A stretch of DNA of 59,688 nucleotides from Prevotella ihumii (GCF_900155655.1 NZ_LT706987.1:1697715-1757402); one strand, 5' to 3'. Positions 8,699-18,704 are shown, counted from the stretch's first letter. Notes: generated by a model not told the origin, from the sequence alone. Made by a program: numbers and translations.

Positions 8699-9682
8699 AT
8701 GAGGCATTTACTAATTCTTATCTTTATTCTTCTTCCTTTTAGACTTTCGGCACAAGAGCGGTTAAGGATTGTAGAGTGGAACGTGGAAAATCTTTTCGAT
8801 ACGCTTCACGATTCGCTGAAAAACGATACAGAGTTTATGCCCAATTCGCCACGCCATTGGACACGCACAAAGTATTGGGAGAAACTTAATAAGGTAGGGC
8901 AGGGTATTATAGCTTGCGGAATGGACTCAACAACGTGCCGACTTCCCGACCTGATAGGGCTTTGCGAGGTGGAAAACGATAGTACAATGATTTATCTCAC
9001 ACAACGTTCATTACTTAGGAAAGCACACTATGAATATGTTATGACAGCTTCGCCCGACGAACGAGGTATAGATGTGGCATTGCTTTATTCGCCGTTTGCT
9101 TTCCGACTTATCAAAGCCGATACGCTCCGTATTCCACCTTTGAAAGATATGCGACCTACGAGAGACATTTTGCACGTTGAGGGCGAGGTTATTACGGGCG
9201 ATACTTTACACGTGTTTCTGTTGCACGCACCAAGTAGACGAGGAGGCGAATTGGCTTCACAACCTTATCGATTGCACGTTGCCGACCATCTTTGTGCAGC
9301 CATAGATTTGCTTCGTAAGGCTCACACTTCGCCTATGATTATCGTAATGGGAGACTTTAACGATTATACGAACAATCTTTCTTTGCAGTGCATTTATGCT
9401 CACGGAATGACAGATGTATCTGCACAAGCCACAGGGCGTAATGGTGCGAAAGCCACCTATCGATATAAAGGAGAATGGGGAAGCTTAGATCACATCTTGA
9501 TGAGTAATAATTTGTGTGCAAAGGTTCAAACGTGCTATATCAACGACCAACGCTTCTTTGTGGAAGAAGACAAGAAATACGGTGGCATACGTCCCTCTCA
9601 CTTTTACAATGGGATGCGCTATAATGGTGGGGTGAGTGACCATTTGCCTTTGATATTAGACCTCCAATTATCCGAAGAATAA
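8699..9682 (+). CDS. secreted endonuclease/exonuclease/phosphatase-family protein
   Basis: A 327-residue protein with a signal peptide (MRHLLILIFILLPFRLSAQ). Motifs of the EEP fold appear in order: VEWNVENLFDT (Asn metal/active-site region), GLCEVEND (catalytic Glu), APSRRGG, IIVMGDFNDYTNN (catalytic Asp and Asn) and GGVSDHLPLIL (catalytic Asp-His pair at the C-terminus). The substrate could be nucleic acid or a phosphate ester; the family does not say which. Export suggests a periplasmic or extracellular role, such as nutrient scavenging. It starts 10 bp after the preceding terminator and has no obvious partner gene. Confidence 0.85.
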   Translation: MRHLLILIFILLPFRLSAQERLRIVEWNVENLFDTLHDSLKNDTEFMPNSPRHWTRTKYWEKLNKVGQGIIACGMDSTTCRLPDLIGLCEVENDSTMIYLTQRSLLRKAHYEYVMTASPDERGIDVALLYSPFAFRLIKADTLRIPPLKDMRPTRDILHVEGEVITGDTLHVFLLHAPSRRGGELASQPYRLHVADHLCAAIDLLRKAHTSPMIIVMGDFNDYTNNLSLQCIYAHGMTDVSAQATGRNGAKATYRYKGEWGSLDHILMSNNLCAKVQTCYINDQRFFVEEDKKYGGIRPSHFYNGMRYNGGVSDHLPLILDLQLSEE

Positions 9683-9778
9683 CCTAAAACGTCCTTTCTC
9701 TCAAGCTTAAACCATAAGAAAAGTGAGGTTTCAATCACAAAACATCAATATTATAGAGCTATATTCACGATAATGTTG

Positions 9779-9786
9779 TACCTTTG
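9779..9786 (+). promoter_or_regulatory. -7 element for thrS
   Basis: TACCTTTG is a perfect TAnnTTTG match 35 nt upstream of the thrS ATG. Confidence 0.6.
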
Positions 9787-9820
9787 TTGCAATATTGATT
9801 TATAAAAACTAATTTGTATT

Positions 9821-11770
9821 ATGGTTAAAATCACTTTCCCAGACGGTTCTGTACGTGAATACGAACAGGGCGTAACTGGTCTTCAAATCGCAGAGAGCAT
9901 ATCACCTGCTCTCGCTCGCAACGTTGTATCTTGCGGGGTTAATGGTGTTACAACTGAGTTGAATCGTCCTATTAACGAGGACGCCACTATAGCTCTCTAT
10001 AAGTTTGAGGACGAAGAAGGCAAGCATACTTTCTGGCATTCGTCTGCTCACTTGCTTGCAGAGGCATTAAAAGAACTCTATCCAGGCATACAGTTTGGCT
10101 TCGGTCCTGCATTGGAGAATGGTTTCTTCTATGATGTTCAGACAGCTAATGGCGAAGTAATATCAGAGAATGACTTCCCAAAGATTGAGGCTAAGATGCT
10201 TGAATTGGCAAAGAAAGACTCACCTATCGTGCGCCGTGACGTGGCAAAGAGCGATGCCGTGAAAGAGTTTACTGAAGATGGACAGGCTTACAAGGTGGAA
10301 CATATCGTGGAAGACCTTGAAGACGGAACAATCTCAACTTACTCGCAAGGCAACTTTACCGACCTTTGTCGTGGCCCTCACTTGATGTCGACAGGTGCTA
10401 TAAAGGCAGTAAAACTTACCAGTGTTGCGGGGGCTTTCTGGCGTGGAGATGCTGAAAGCGACCAACTTACACGCATCTATGGTATCACCTTCCCTAAAAA
10501 GAAGATGCTTGATGAGTATCTCGTTATGTTGGAAGAGGCTAAGAAGCGCGACCACAGAAAGATAGGCAAGGAGATGGAACTCTTTATGTTCTCAGACAAG
10601 GTGGGTAAAGGGCTTCCTATCTGGTTGCCCAAGGGAACCCAGCTTCGCCTTCGTTTACAAGAAGTGTTGCGTAAGTTGCAGAAGCCTTACGGATACCAAG
10701 AAGTTATCACCCCGGGTATTGGTGGAAAGAACCTCTATGTAACTTCGGGTCACTATGCGCATTATAGCAAAGACGCTTTCCGCCCAATCACAACTCCTGA
10801 AGAAGGTGAAGAGTATATGTTGAAGCCTATGAACTGTCCTCACCACTGCGAGGTGTTTGCACATAAACCACGTTCTTACAAAGACCTTCCATTGCGTATT
10901 GCTGAATTTGGTACAGTGTTCCGCTATGAAAAGAGTGGTGAATTGCACGGTTTAACACGTGTACGTACCTTTACACAAGACGATGCTCACCTCTTTGTAC
11001 GTCCTGAACAGGTGAAGAAAGAGTTCAAAGATGTTATTGACATCATTCAAAAAGTGTTTGCAACCTTCGGATTTGAAAACTACGAAGCGCAGATTTCTCT
11101 CCGTGACCCAGCTGATAAAGAGAAGTATATCGGTTCAGATGAGATATGGGAAGAGAGCGAAAGAGCGATTAAAGAAGCTTGTAAAGAAAAGGGAATGGTA
11201 GCAAGAACCGAAATAGGCGAAGCTGCTTTCTATGGTCCTAAGCTCGACTTTATGGTGAAAGATGCTATTGGTCGTCGTTGGCAGTTGGGTACTATTCAGG
11301 TAGACTATAACTTGCCTAACCGCTTCAAGTTGGAATATACAGCTGAAGACAACTCAAAGCAGACCCCTGTGATGATACACCGTGCGCCATTCGGCTCGTT
11401 GGAACGCTTTACAGCCGTATTGATTGAACACACCGCAGGTCACTTCCCATTGTGGTTGACACCAGACCAAGTAGCTATTCTTCCTATTTCTGAGAAGTAT
11501 AACGACTATGCACAAGAGGTGAAAAAGTTCCTTGAAGCAAGCGATGTACGTGCTTTAGTAGACGACAGAAACGAAAAGATAGGTCGTAAGATACGTGATA
11601 ACGAGTTGAAGCGTATTCCTTATATGGTTATTGTAGGCGAAAAAGAAATGGCAGACGGCTTAGTTTCTATGCGTCAGCAAGGTGGTGGCGAACAGGCTAC
11701 AATGAGCAAGGAAGACTTTGCAAAGCGTATTCAAGCTGAAGTAGCTGACCAACTTAAGAGCTTAGATTAA
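9821..11770 (+). CDS. thrS: threonyl-tRNA synthetase
   Basis: A 649-residue protein, the usual length for bacterial ThrRS. The TGS domain is at 1-60 ([17 protein letters not shown]). The editing (SAD) domain follows, with [11 protein letters not shown] and DLCRGPH. The class II catalytic core has [17 protein letters not shown] (zinc-ligand Cys and motif 2 region), [11 protein letters not shown] and APFGSLERF (motif 3). The anticodon-binding domain closes the protein ([10 protein letters not shown], then [20 protein letters not shown]). It charges tRNA-Thr in the cytoplasm and removes mischarged Ser. The upstream TACCTTTG element suggests its own promoter. No T-box-like leader is visible. Confidence 0.97.
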   Translation: MVKITFPDGSVREYEQGVTGLQIAESISPALARNVVSCGVNGVTTELNRPINEDATIALYKFEDEEGKHTFWHSSAHLLAEALKELYPGIQFGFGPALENGFFYDVQTANGEVISENDFPKIEAKMLELAKKDSPIVRRDVAKSDAVKEFTEDGQAYKVEHIVEDLEDGTISTYSQGNFTDLCRGPHLMSTGAIKAVKLTSVAGAFWRGDAESDQLTRIYGITFPKKKMLDEYLVMLEEAKKRDHRKIGKEMELFMFSDKVGKGLPIWLPKGTQLRLRLQEVLRKLQKPYGYQEVITPGIGGKNLYVTSGHYAHYSKDAFRPITTPEEGEEYMLKPMNCPHHCEVFAHKPRSYKDLPLRIAEFGTVFRYEKSGELHGLTRVRTFTQDDAHLFVRPEQVKKEFKDVIDIIQKVFATFGFENYEAQISLRDPADKEKYIGSDEIWEESERAIKEACKEKGMVARTEIGEAAFYGPKLDFMVKDAIGRRWQLGTIQVDYNLPNRFKLEYTAEDNSKQTPVMIHRAPFGSLERFTAVLIEHTAGHFPLWLTPDQVAILPISEKYNDYAQEVKKFLEASDVRALVDDRNEKIGRKIRDNELKRIPYMVIVGEKEMADGLVSMRQQGGGEQATMSKEDFAKRIQAEVADQLKSLD

Positions 11771-11830
11771 ACTCGTTTGTTCCTTTGATTGCAAGCACAA
11801 GCAAGGGAACATTGATAATAAAGACATAAC

Positions 11831-12023
11831 CCCCAATCGGTCATTAGCCCGCAAAGGCTTTTTAAAGCGTTTAGCTGTTATGCTTTTCTTCGTCTTTGCA
11901 CCTTATTTTGGCTCTTTTTGGTTGTTTTTTCAGTTATTTAGCTCGCTAAACGTCTTCAAAAACAACCAAAAATAGCTCAAAATAAGCTTGCAAATCTCGA
12001 AGAAGTCTAACGACCGATTTGGG
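11831..12023 (+). repeat. 193-bp palindromic dispersed repeat, copy 2
   Basis: CCCAATCGGTCATTAGCCCG at the left and CTAACGACCGATTTGGG at the right. The interior matches the copies at 13234, 19404 and 31042 almost base for base. It lies between thrS and a hairpin terminator. Confidence 0.9.
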
Positions 12024-12025
12024 AT

Positions 12026-12085
12026 AAAAGAAGTGCAATACTTCCATCACGAGTAAAGTGTTGGGGTATTGCACTTCTTTTGTTT
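12026..12085. terminator. bidirectional hairpin terminator
   Basis: AAAAGAAGTGCAATAC (12026-12041) is perfectly complementary to GTATTGCACTTCTTTT (12066-12081), with T-rich flanks on both strands. It could stop transcripts from thrS and from the convergent gene ending at 12121. Confidence 0.85.
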
Positions 12086-12120
12086 TGCACCCTTCAGTGC
12101 GTTTGATAAAGCGATTTGGG

Positions 12121-13017
12121 TTAAATCGAATCGATTTCCATATCTACTTCTGCATCACTATTATTGCCTGAACCCAAGCCCAAATCCTCTAATAAGCCGT
12201 TGATAGCCGAACCCATCATACCCTTAATGGCATCAGTAGCAGGATTGATAACATTCTCTCGCAAAGCGTCTTCGGCTTGTTTTCGGAGGTCAGCCTCCAC
12301 CTTTAGTTCAGCTTCATTGTAATATTTTTCAGCTGCTTTCTTGAGCGTATTCTTGTCAGTGGTGAAGATATGCTTCAATGCACCTACCGATACCACTTTG
12401 TCTTGATTGGCGTAATGCACCTTGCCCACTGAGAAAAAGAAATAATTGTCTACTGTGATAAGATTGTCAACTGCTGCATCAATCACCTTACCTGTAAAGG
12501 CTTTGCTGATGGCTTGGAAAGCTTTGCCCAGCCAATCATCGTGAATGCTGTCTGTGGTTTGCTGTACTTCCTCGTTTACGGTTGCCGTAATGACATCCGA
12601 AAGTGCATCTTTATGGTCTTGCGTATCGGGGCAAGTAAATACCAACAACGCCAATACCACCACTACCGATACGATGAAAGCCGTGAGACATCCCCAATGA
12701 CTTTTTTTAGGTTCGGGTGCGGTATAGGGTGGGGGCGTAATGGGTTGCGCTTCTACGTATGGCATATCGTTTACAGGTTTGCCAACTGCAGGTTCTTCCT
12801 CCTCTTTTTGCGGTTCAGCAATGGGCTTTTCTGCAACAACCTGTTGTGTTTCTTTTCCCATCAACACGTTTCTTAGCTCCTCTATTTGCCAAGCTGGAGT
12901 CCACTGTTCGCTATCGGTGGGCATCACAAGCGTTGTAGCATCAATGCCACGCTCTGCCAACTCGTTGAGGTTGTAAGGTCCTCTTTTCTCGTTATTAATG
13001 CTAATGTAGTATTCCAT
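12121..13017 (-). CDS. GYF_2 (DUF4339)-domain membrane protein
   Basis: A 298-residue protein. Residues 1-52 form a GYF_2/DUF4339 module (YYISINNEKRGPYNLNELAE, then W-x-P-A-W-Q). A Pro-rich linker leads to a single transmembrane helix (~110-132, CLTAFIVSVVVVLALLVFTC). The remaining ~165 residues are a predicted extracytoplasmic domain with Lys/Glu-rich helices and a Gly-rich tail. This arrangement (cytoplasmic peptide-binding module, one span, outer domain) is common among uncharacterised Bacteroidetes proteins. No function can be assigned. It is monocistronic and converges on the thrS terminator. Confidence 0.75.
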   Translation of the reverse strand: MEYYISINNEKRGPYNLNELAERGIDATTLVMPTDSEQWTPAWQIEELRNVLMGKETQQVVAEKPIAEPQKEEEEPAVGKPVNDMPYVEAQPITPPPYTAPEPKKSHWGCLTAFIVSVVVVLALLVFTCPDTQDHKDALSDVITATVNEEVQQTTDSIHDDWLGKAFQAISKAFTGKVIDAAVDNLITVDNYFFFSVGKVHYANQDKVVSVGALKHIFTTDKNTLKKAAEKYYNEAELKVEADLRKQAEDALRENVINPATDAIKGMMGSAINGLLEDLGLGSGNNSDAEVDMEIDSI

Positions 13018-13233
13018 ATTTCTACGTTCTAAACCTTTCGTTTGTTCAAAATAGGTTGCGAATATAGCGATTATTTCGCAAGCACCAAAAGTTTTTTAGA
13101 ATTTTAATGATTTATGAAGGATTAGAAAAATACTCATCAGTGCTGTCGGTTGCTATTCTCACAATGAAAAAAACAGCGACTATGTCGTTATTTCTTGTGC
13201 AATGCTGCCATAAAAATAGTTGTTCTATTTATC

Positions 13234-13425
13234 CTCAATCGGTCATTAGCCCGCAAAGGCTTTTTAAAGCGTTTAGCTGTTATGCTTTTCTTCGTCTTTG
13301 CACCTTATTTTGGCTCTTTTCGTTTGTTTTTTCAGTTGTTTAGCTCGCTAAACGTCTTCAAAAACAACCAAAAATAGCTCAAAATAAGCTCGCAAATCTC
13401 GAAGAAGTCTAACGACCGATTTGGG
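13234..13425 (+). repeat. 193-bp palindromic dispersed repeat, copy 3
   Basis: Same interior as copies 2, 4 and 6; the left terminal CCCAAATCGG is worn to CTCAATCGG. The right end is intact (GACCGATTTGGG). Two short ORFs inside are artefacts of the repeat; the same peptide recurs at copy 4. Confidence 0.9.
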
Positions 13426-13470
13426 TTTATCCTCTTCCCATCTTTTGTTTTTAAGACCCCAATCTATGGA

Positions 13471-13600
13471 AGGCAAAACGTATATGTTTGGCGTTCCCAA
13501 AGTTGAACTTTGACAAGGTAAAACATATATGTTTGACTATCCCAAACATATATATATTGTAGTGCAGGTGTAATATTTTGATAATCAATGTGTTATAAAA
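13471..13600. repeat. AT-rich palindrome cassette, copy 2
   Basis: AAACGTATATGTTT (13476-13489), a CAAAGTTGAACTTTG palindrome, AAACATATATGTTT (13521-13534), then AAACATATATATA and a TTTTGATAATCAA tail. It has the same order and spacing style as the copy at 5815-5950. The rest of the 13018-14010 gap holds only the palindromic repeat and the ffh promoter. Confidence 0.8.
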
Positions 13601-13876
13601 ATATGTTTGCGGCTTTGCTTGCTTGTTGGCATTGTTCTATATTTCCACTATCAGATTGTGTCGTTACTCCTTTTTGATAGTTTGATTTACGCATTAGAGC
13701 GCAAATGGTAAAAGTATTTCTCGAACTTTTATTAGTTGAGCATAGAGAAGTTTATTACATTTCTGTTTAATCATACAAAAACTGAAATGTTAAGTCTATC
13801 TCTTCTTATGAATTTACACCTTATTTATCTATAGGGATTTATTTTGCCTAAAAAACAAAAAAAAACTTACTTTTAG

Positions 13877-13908
13877 TTTGTTATTATATTACATATTTAT
13901 TATCTTTG
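13877..13908 (+). promoter_or_regulatory. ffh promoter (-33 TTTG, -7 TATCTTTG)
   Basis: TTTG at 13877-13880 and TATCTTTG at 13901-13908, separated by 20 nt, match the Bacteroidetes housekeeping consensus closely. The ffh start codon is ~100 nt downstream. Confidence 0.75.
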
Positions 13909-14010
13909 CATTAGATAGACTTCTTAATGCACATATTAGAGAGATTTCTATTGCATTTGTAAGTACTATTGGAAAAATAAATATCATTAAAACTACATAG
14001 GAAACAATAA

Positions 14011-15408
14011 ATGTTTGAGAATTTAAGTGACCGCCTTGATCGTTCCTTTAAGATACTGAAAGGTGAGGGAAAGATTACAGAAATTAATGTTGCTGAAACG
14101 TTGAAAGACGTGCGCAGAGCATTATTAGATGCCGACGTAAACTATAAGGTAGCAAAATCGTTTACCGATACCGTGAAGCAAAAGGCTTTGGGTATGAACG
14201 TATTAACAGCAGTGAAGCCTGGACAATTGATGGTGAAGATAGTTCACGATGAATTGGCTGAACTGATGGGAGGCGAGACCGTAGGAATGAAATTGGAGGG
14301 TCGTCCTGCTATTATCTTGATGAGTGGTTTGCAAGGTTCGGGTAAGACAACTTTCTCTGGTAAGTTGGCTAACTTGCTTAAAACAAAAGAACATAAAAAT
14401 CCGTTGCTTGTAGCGTGCGACGTATATCGCCCTGCTGCTATCGAACAGTTGAAGGTAGTGGGCGAGTCGGTTGGCGTACCTGTGTACAGCGAACCTGAAA
14501 GCAAGAACGTGAATAGCATTGCAGAAAACGCTATTAAAGAAGCAAAAGCAAAAGGAAACGATGTCGTTATCATCGATACCGCTGGCCGTTTGGCAGTAGA
14601 TGCGGAGATGATGGACGAGATAGAGAGCTTGAAACATCACGTAAACCCTGACGAAATATTGTTTGTTGTCGACTCGATGACAGGTCAGGATGCGGTGAAT
14701 ACAGCTAAGGAATTTAATGACAGATTGGATTTCGATGGTGTAGTATTGACCAAACTCGACGGTGATACACGTGGCGGTGCGGCACTCTCAATCCGTACGG
14801 TAGTAACAAAGCCTATCAAGTTTATCGGTACTGGCGAAAAGATGGAGGCGTTGGACGTGTTCCACCCTGCACGTATGGCAGACCGTATTTTGGGTATGGG
14901 TGACGTAGTTTCGCTTGTTGAACGTGCGCAAGAGCAGTTTGACGAAGAAGAAGCTAAGAAACTGCAAAAGAAAATTCAGAAAAATCAGTTCGATTTCAAC
15001 GACTTCTACAACCAGATACAACAAATCAAGAAGATGGGTAACCTAAAAGACCTCGCTTCGATGATACCTGGTGTAGGCAAAGCTATTCGCGACGTTGATA
15101 TTGACGACAACGCATTTAAGGGAATTGAGGCTATCATCCTCAGTATGACACCAAAGGAACGCACCAATCCACAACTATTGAACAATGCTCGCCGTCAGCG
15201 CATTGCAAAGGGTTCGGGTACAAGCATTCAGGAGGTGAACCGCCTTATAAAGCAATTCGACCAGACACGTAAGATGATGAAGATGGTAACGGGTTCGAAA
15301 ATGGCAGGTATGATGAACAGAATGAAGAATATGCCAAATATGAAAGATATGGAGGGAATGCCAGATCTTTCTAAGATGCCAAATATGCCTAAAATGCCTA
15401 AATTGTAA
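14011..15408 (+). CDS. ffh: signal recognition particle protein Ffh (SRP54)
   Basis: A 465-residue protein with the N-domain helical bundle (MFENLSDRLDRSFKILKGEG), then the G-domain: GLQGSGKTTFSGKLA (P-loop), DVYRPAAIEQL, VVIIDTAGRLA and LTKLDGDTRGGAALS. The C-terminal M-domain is very methionine-rich, including repeated N-M-P-N/K-M units at the extreme end, which bind 4.5S RNA and hydrophobic signal sequences. It works with FtsY and the SRP RNA to deliver nascent membrane proteins to the translocon. It is followed after 39 bp by folD. Confidence 0.97.
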   Translation: MFENLSDRLDRSFKILKGEGKITEINVAETLKDVRRALLDADVNYKVAKSFTDTVKQKALGMNVLTAVKPGQLMVKIVHDELAELMGGETVGMKLEGRPAIILMSGLQGSGKTTFSGKLANLLKTKEHKNPLLVACDVYRPAAIEQLKVVGESVGVPVYSEPESKNVNSIAENAIKEAKAKGNDVVIIDTAGRLAVDAEMMDEIESLKHHVNPDEILFVVDSMTGQDAVNTAKEFNDRLDFDGVVLTKLDGDTRGGAALSIRTVVTKPIKFIGTGEKMEALDVFHPARMADRILGMGDVVSLVERAQEQFDEEEAKKLQKKIQKNQFDFNDFYNQIQQIKKMGNLKDLASMIPGVGKAIRDVDIDDNAFKGIEAIILSMTPKERTNPQLLNNARRQRIAKGSGTSIQEVNRLIKQFDQTRKMMKMVTGSKMAGMMNRMKNMPNMKDMEGMPDLSKMPNMPKMPKL

Positions 15409-15447
15409 ATAATAAATCTATATATTGCCAAAAACCAATTTAACCTT

Positions 15448-16332
15448 ATGGAATATAAACTTATAGACGGTAAAGCTACTGCAACTGCCATTAAGGCAGA
15501 AATTGCAGAAGAAGTAAAAGCTATTATGGCTGCGGGCGGCAAGCAACCTCACTTAGCTGCAGTGCTCGTAGGTCACGATGGCGGTAGCGAAACTTATGTG
15601 AAAAACAAAGTGTTAGCTTGTGAACAATGTGGATTTAAATCTACACTTATTCGTTATGAAGACGATGTAACAGAAGAGGAACTCCTCGCTTGTGTTGATC
15701 GTTTGAACAAGGACGAAGATGTAGATGGCTACATTATGCAGCTACCATTGCCAAAGCACATTGATGAGCAGAAAGTTATTATGGCTGTGGACTACAGAAA
15801 GGACGTGGACGGTTTCCACCCCATTAACGTAGGTCGTATGGCTATCGGTTTGCCTTGCTTCATTTCAGCAACTCCTTATGGTATCCTCACCTTGTTGCGC
15901 CATTACAACATTCCTACATCAGGAAAGAAGTGTGTAATCTTGGGACGTAGCAATATCGTGGGCAAGCCTATGGCTTCGTTGATGATGCAAAAGTGCTATG
16001 GCGATGCAACAGTAACAGTTTGTCACTCTCGTTCTGTAACATTGAAGGAAGAATGTCGTGAAGCTGACATCGTGATTGCAGCAATCGGTATTCCTGAATT
16101 TGTTACAGCAGATATGGTAAAAGAAGGTGCGGTAGTAATCGACGTGGGTACAACACGTGTGAAGGACGAAACACGCAAGAGCGGCTTCCGCCTCTCAGGT
16201 GATGTTAAGTTCGATGAGGTTGCTCCTAAGTGTTCTTACATTACCCCTGTTCCTGGTGGCGTTGGTCCGATGACCATTTGTTCTTTGATGAAGAACACAT
16301 TGGCAGCAGGTAAGAAGGAATACTACAAGTAA
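15448..16332 (+). CDS. folD: bifunctional methylene-THF dehydrogenase / methenyl-THF cyclohydrolase
   Basis: A 294-residue protein of normal FolD length. Recognisable motifs are [18 protein letters not shown] (catalytic Tyr/Lys region, YVxxK), [24 protein letters not shown], the Rossmann segment [12 protein letters not shown], and [10 protein letters not shown] at the end. It interconverts 5,10-methylene- and 10-formyl-tetrahydrofolate in the cytoplasm. It sits close behind ffh (39 bp) and 44 bp before a small TPR gene on the same strand, so co-transcription is likely. Confidence 0.96.
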   Translation: MEYKLIDGKATATAIKAEIAEEVKAIMAAGGKQPHLAAVLVGHDGGSETYVKNKVLACEQCGFKSTLIRYEDDVTEEELLACVDRLNKDEDVDGYIMQLPLPKHIDEQKVIMAVDYRKDVDGFHPINVGRMAIGLPCFISATPYGILTLLRHYNIPTSGKKCVILGRSNIVGKPMASLMMQKCYGDATVTVCHSRSVTLKEECREADIVIAAIGIPEFVTADMVKEGAVVIDVGTTRVKDETRKSGFRLSGDVKFDEVAPKCSYITPVPGGVGPMTICSLMKNTLAAGKKEYYK

Positions 16333-16376
16333 ACCTTACCGACACCAACAACAAACCAACACAAAAACTAAACATT

Positions 16377-16556
16377 ATGACAGCAGAGGAATTTTTAAAG
16401 AAGGGAAATGAATACAGGAGAAACGGAGACTTTAAGAATGCAATGAACTGCTACTTAGAGGCTATCGAGTTAGACCCAAATTCTCCTGCCGTGGAAGCGA
16501 AGAATATGTTAGAGAACATATTTAATTTTTATAATAAAGACGCGTATAATCCTTAA
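16377..16556 (+). CDS. 59-residue single-TPR protein
   Basis: A short gene (ATG 16377, TAA 16554-16556) encoding MTAEEFLKKGNEYRRNGDFK and onward to a C-terminus FYNKDAYNP. It holds one clear tetratricopeptide pair (AMNCYLEAIELDPNSPAVEA) and a final helix. It lies 44 bp after folD and 14 bp before the ferredoxin subunit of the oxidoreductase operon, so it is probably the first gene of that operon and may help its assembly. Such a role is inference from position. Confidence 0.8.
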   Translation: MTAEEFLKKGNEYRRNGDFKNAMNCYLEAIELDPNSPAVEAKNMLENIFNFYNKDAYNP

Positions 16557-16570
16557 AAAATACAAAAACT

Positions 16571-16804
16571 ATGAGCAAGATGAAAGGAGCTATAGTCGTG
16601 AACACCGACAGATGCAAAGGATGCCAATTGTGCATTGTTGCATGTCCAAAGGATGTTATCGCACTGGCTCAAAAGAAAGTGAATGTACATGGATACCCAT
16701 ACGTAGAACCTGCTCAGGCAGATTTATGTATCGGTTGTGTAGCGTGTGCTACTGTGTGTCCAGACGGGTGTATTACAGTTTATCGTAAAAAAGTGGAGGC
16801 ATAA
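16571..16804 (+). CDS. 2-oxoacid:ferredoxin oxidoreductase, 4Fe-4S subunit (delta)
   Basis: A 77-residue protein with two [4Fe-4S] motifs: CKGCQLCIVACPKDV and CIGCVACATVCPDGC. It passes electrons from the thiamine-diphosphate centre to ferredoxin. It lies 2 bp before the alpha subunit, so translational coupling is likely. With the next three genes it forms a complete four-subunit VOR/KOR-type complex used by anaerobes for oxidative decarboxylation of branched-chain 2-oxoacids or 2-oxoglutarate. Confidence 0.9.
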   Translation: MSKMKGAIVVNTDRCKGCQLCIVACPKDVIALAQKKVNVHGYPYVEPAQADLCIGCVACATVCPDGCITVYRKKVEA

Positions 16805-16806
16805 CT

Positions 16807-17892
16807 ATGGCAGAAAAAGAAGTAATGTTAATGAAAGGCAATGAGGCAATTGCCCATGCTGCTATTCGCTGTGGTACAGATGGCTATTTTGGTTATCCTA
16901 TTACTCCACAAAGTGAAATAATTGAAACCTTGGCAGAATTGAAGCCTTGGGAAACTACTGGTATGGTTGTATTGCAGGCAGAGAGCGAAACAGCATCTAT
17001 CAATATGATTTATGGCGGTGCTGGAGCAGGTAAGCGTGTGCTTACATCATCATCTTCACCAGGTATCGCATTGATGCAGGAGGGTATTAGCTATATGGCT
17101 GGTGCTGAACTCCCTGGAGTATTTATTAATGTACAGCGTGGTGGCCCTGGTTTGGGAACTATTCAGCCCAGTCAGAGCGACTACTTCCAAGCTACACGTG
17201 GTGGTGGTAACGGCGACTACAACGTGATAGTGCTTGCGCCAAACTCTGTGCAGGAAATGGCAGACTTTGTTGACTTGGCTTTCGAGTTGGCATTCAAGTA
17301 TCGCAATCCTGCAATGATTTTGTCGGATGGTGTGATTGGTCAGATGATGGAGAAGATTATCTTGCCTCCAATGAAACCACGTCGCACAGAAGAAGAAATA
17401 CGCAAGGAATGTCCTTGGGCTGCTATGGGCAGAAAAGCTGACCGCAACCCAAATATTATTACCTCATTGGAATTGAAGTCGGAGGTGATGGAACAACGCA
17501 ACATTCACTTGCAGGAAAAGTATAAGACTATTCGTGAAAACGAGGTGCGTTACGAAACCCGTAATTGCGAAGATGCTGATTATATCATTGTAAGTTTCGG
17601 TAGTGCTGCTCGTATTGGCGAGAAGGCTGTGGAACTTGCACGTGAACAAGGAATTAAGGTTGGACTCTTCCGTCCTATTACACTTTGGCCATTCCCAAGC
17701 AAGGAAATCCTTGAGTTGGCAAAGAGTAAGAAGGGTGTATTGGTAAGCGAAATTAATGCTGGACAAATGGTTCAGGATGTTCGCCTTGCTGTTAATGGTG
17801 CTGTGCCTGTAGAGCACTTCGGTCGTTTGGGTGGTATCGTGCCTGATCCAGAAGAAATAGTAGAAGCACTAAAGGAAAAACTTATTAAATAA
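16807..17892 (+). CDS. vorB: 2-oxoacid:ferredoxin oxidoreductase alpha subunit (VorB-like)
   Basis: A 361-residue protein. It starts MAEKEVMLMKGNEAIAHAAI and contains GYFGYPITPQSEIIETLA and VVLQAESETASINMIYGGAG, the pyrimidine-binding half of the 2-oxoacid:ferredoxin oxidoreductase fold, including the conserved Glu that activates thiamine diphosphate. The C-terminal part (IIVSFGSAARIGEKAVELAR, then GLFRPITLWPFP) is the transketolase-C-like domain. Sequence style matches the subunits annotated VorB in Bacteroidales; the true substrate (2-oxoisovalerate or 2-oxoglutarate) cannot be fixed from sequence. Confidence 0.9.
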   Translation: MAEKEVMLMKGNEAIAHAAIRCGTDGYFGYPITPQSEIIETLAELKPWETTGMVVLQAESETASINMIYGGAGAGKRVLTSSSSPGIALMQEGISYMAGAELPGVFINVQRGGPGLGTIQPSQSDYFQATRGGGNGDYNVIVLAPNSVQEMADFVDLAFELAFKYRNPAMILSDGVIGQMMEKIILPPMKPRRTEEEIRKECPWAAMGRKADRNPNIITSLELKSEVMEQRNIHLQEKYKTIRENEVRYETRNCEDADYIIVSFGSAARIGEKAVELAREQGIKVGLFRPITLWPFPSKEILELAKSKKGVLVSEINAGQMVQDVRLAVNGAVPVEHFGRLGGIVPDPEEIVEALKEKLIK

Positions 17893-17910
17893 GAAAAGGA
17901 GGAAAGCCTT

Positions 17911-18681
17911 ATGGCAGTAAATGATATAATCGCACCAGAGAACCTGGTGTACCAAAAACCAAAATTGATGAACGACACGACAATGCATTATTGTCCTGGT
18001 TGTTCGCACGGAGTTGTCCATAAACTCGTAGCGGAAGTAATTGCCGATATGGAAATGGAAGAAAAAACAGTTGGTGTATGTCCTGTAGGTTGTGCTGTAT
18101 TTGCATACCGCTATTTAGATATTGACTGGCAGGAAGCTGCTCATGGTCGTGCGCCAGCAGTGGCAACAGGTGTTAAGCGTATGTGGCCAGATCGCTTGGT
18201 ATTTACTTACCAAGGCGATGGCGACTTGGCTTGTATCGGTACAGCTGAAACCATTCATGCATTGAACCGTGGAGAGAATATTACAATCATCTTCATCAAC
18301 AATGCAATCTATGGTATGACAGGTGGACAGATGGCACCAACAACGCTGATTGGACAGAAGACAGCCACTTGTCCGTATGGTCGTAATCCAGACATCCACG
18401 GCTATCCATTGAATATGACCGACCTTGCAAGTCGTTTGGAAGGTACTTGTTTTGTAACACGCCAAAGTGTTGACACGGTGGCTTCTATCACAAAAGCGAA
18501 GAAGGCTATTCGTAAAGCATTCGAAGCAAGTATGCAAGGCAAAGGCAGCTCGCTTGTAGAAATTGTAGCTACTTGCAATAGCGGTTGGAAGCTCACACCT
18601 GCACAGGCGAATGAGTGGATGCGTGAGAATATGTTCCCACATTATGTTAAGGGAGACCTTAAAGACACAACGGGAATTTAG
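17911..18681 (+). CDS. 2-oxoacid:ferredoxin oxidoreductase, thiamine-diphosphate-binding beta subunit
   Basis: A 256-residue protein with HYCPGCSHGVVHKLVAEVI at its start and the ThDP motif GDGDLACIGTAETIHALNRG followed by IIFINNAIYGMTGGQ. These give the G-D-G ... N-N magnesium/ThDP signature. It follows the alpha subunit by 18 bp and contains a good ribosome-binding stretch (AAAGGAGGAAA) before ATG. It pairs with the alpha subunit to form the active site. Confidence 0.92.
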   Translation: MAVNDIIAPENLVYQKPKLMNDTTMHYCPGCSHGVVHKLVAEVIADMEMEEKTVGVCPVGCAVFAYRYLDIDWQEAAHGRAPAVATGVKRMWPDRLVFTYQGDGDLACIGTAETIHALNRGENITIIFINNAIYGMTGGQMAPTTLIGQKTATCPYGRNPDIHGYPLNMTDLASRLEGTCFVTRQSVDTVASITKAKKAIRKAFEASMQGKGSSLVEIVATCNSGWKLTPAQANEWMRENMFPHYVKGDLKDTTGI

Positions 18682-18704
18682 TTTATCATTAATAAGGACG
18701 ACAC

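Noticed and set aside
12121..13017. GYF_2-domain protein as part of an operon with thrS
   Set aside because: It is on the opposite strand and separated by a bidirectional terminator and a repeat.
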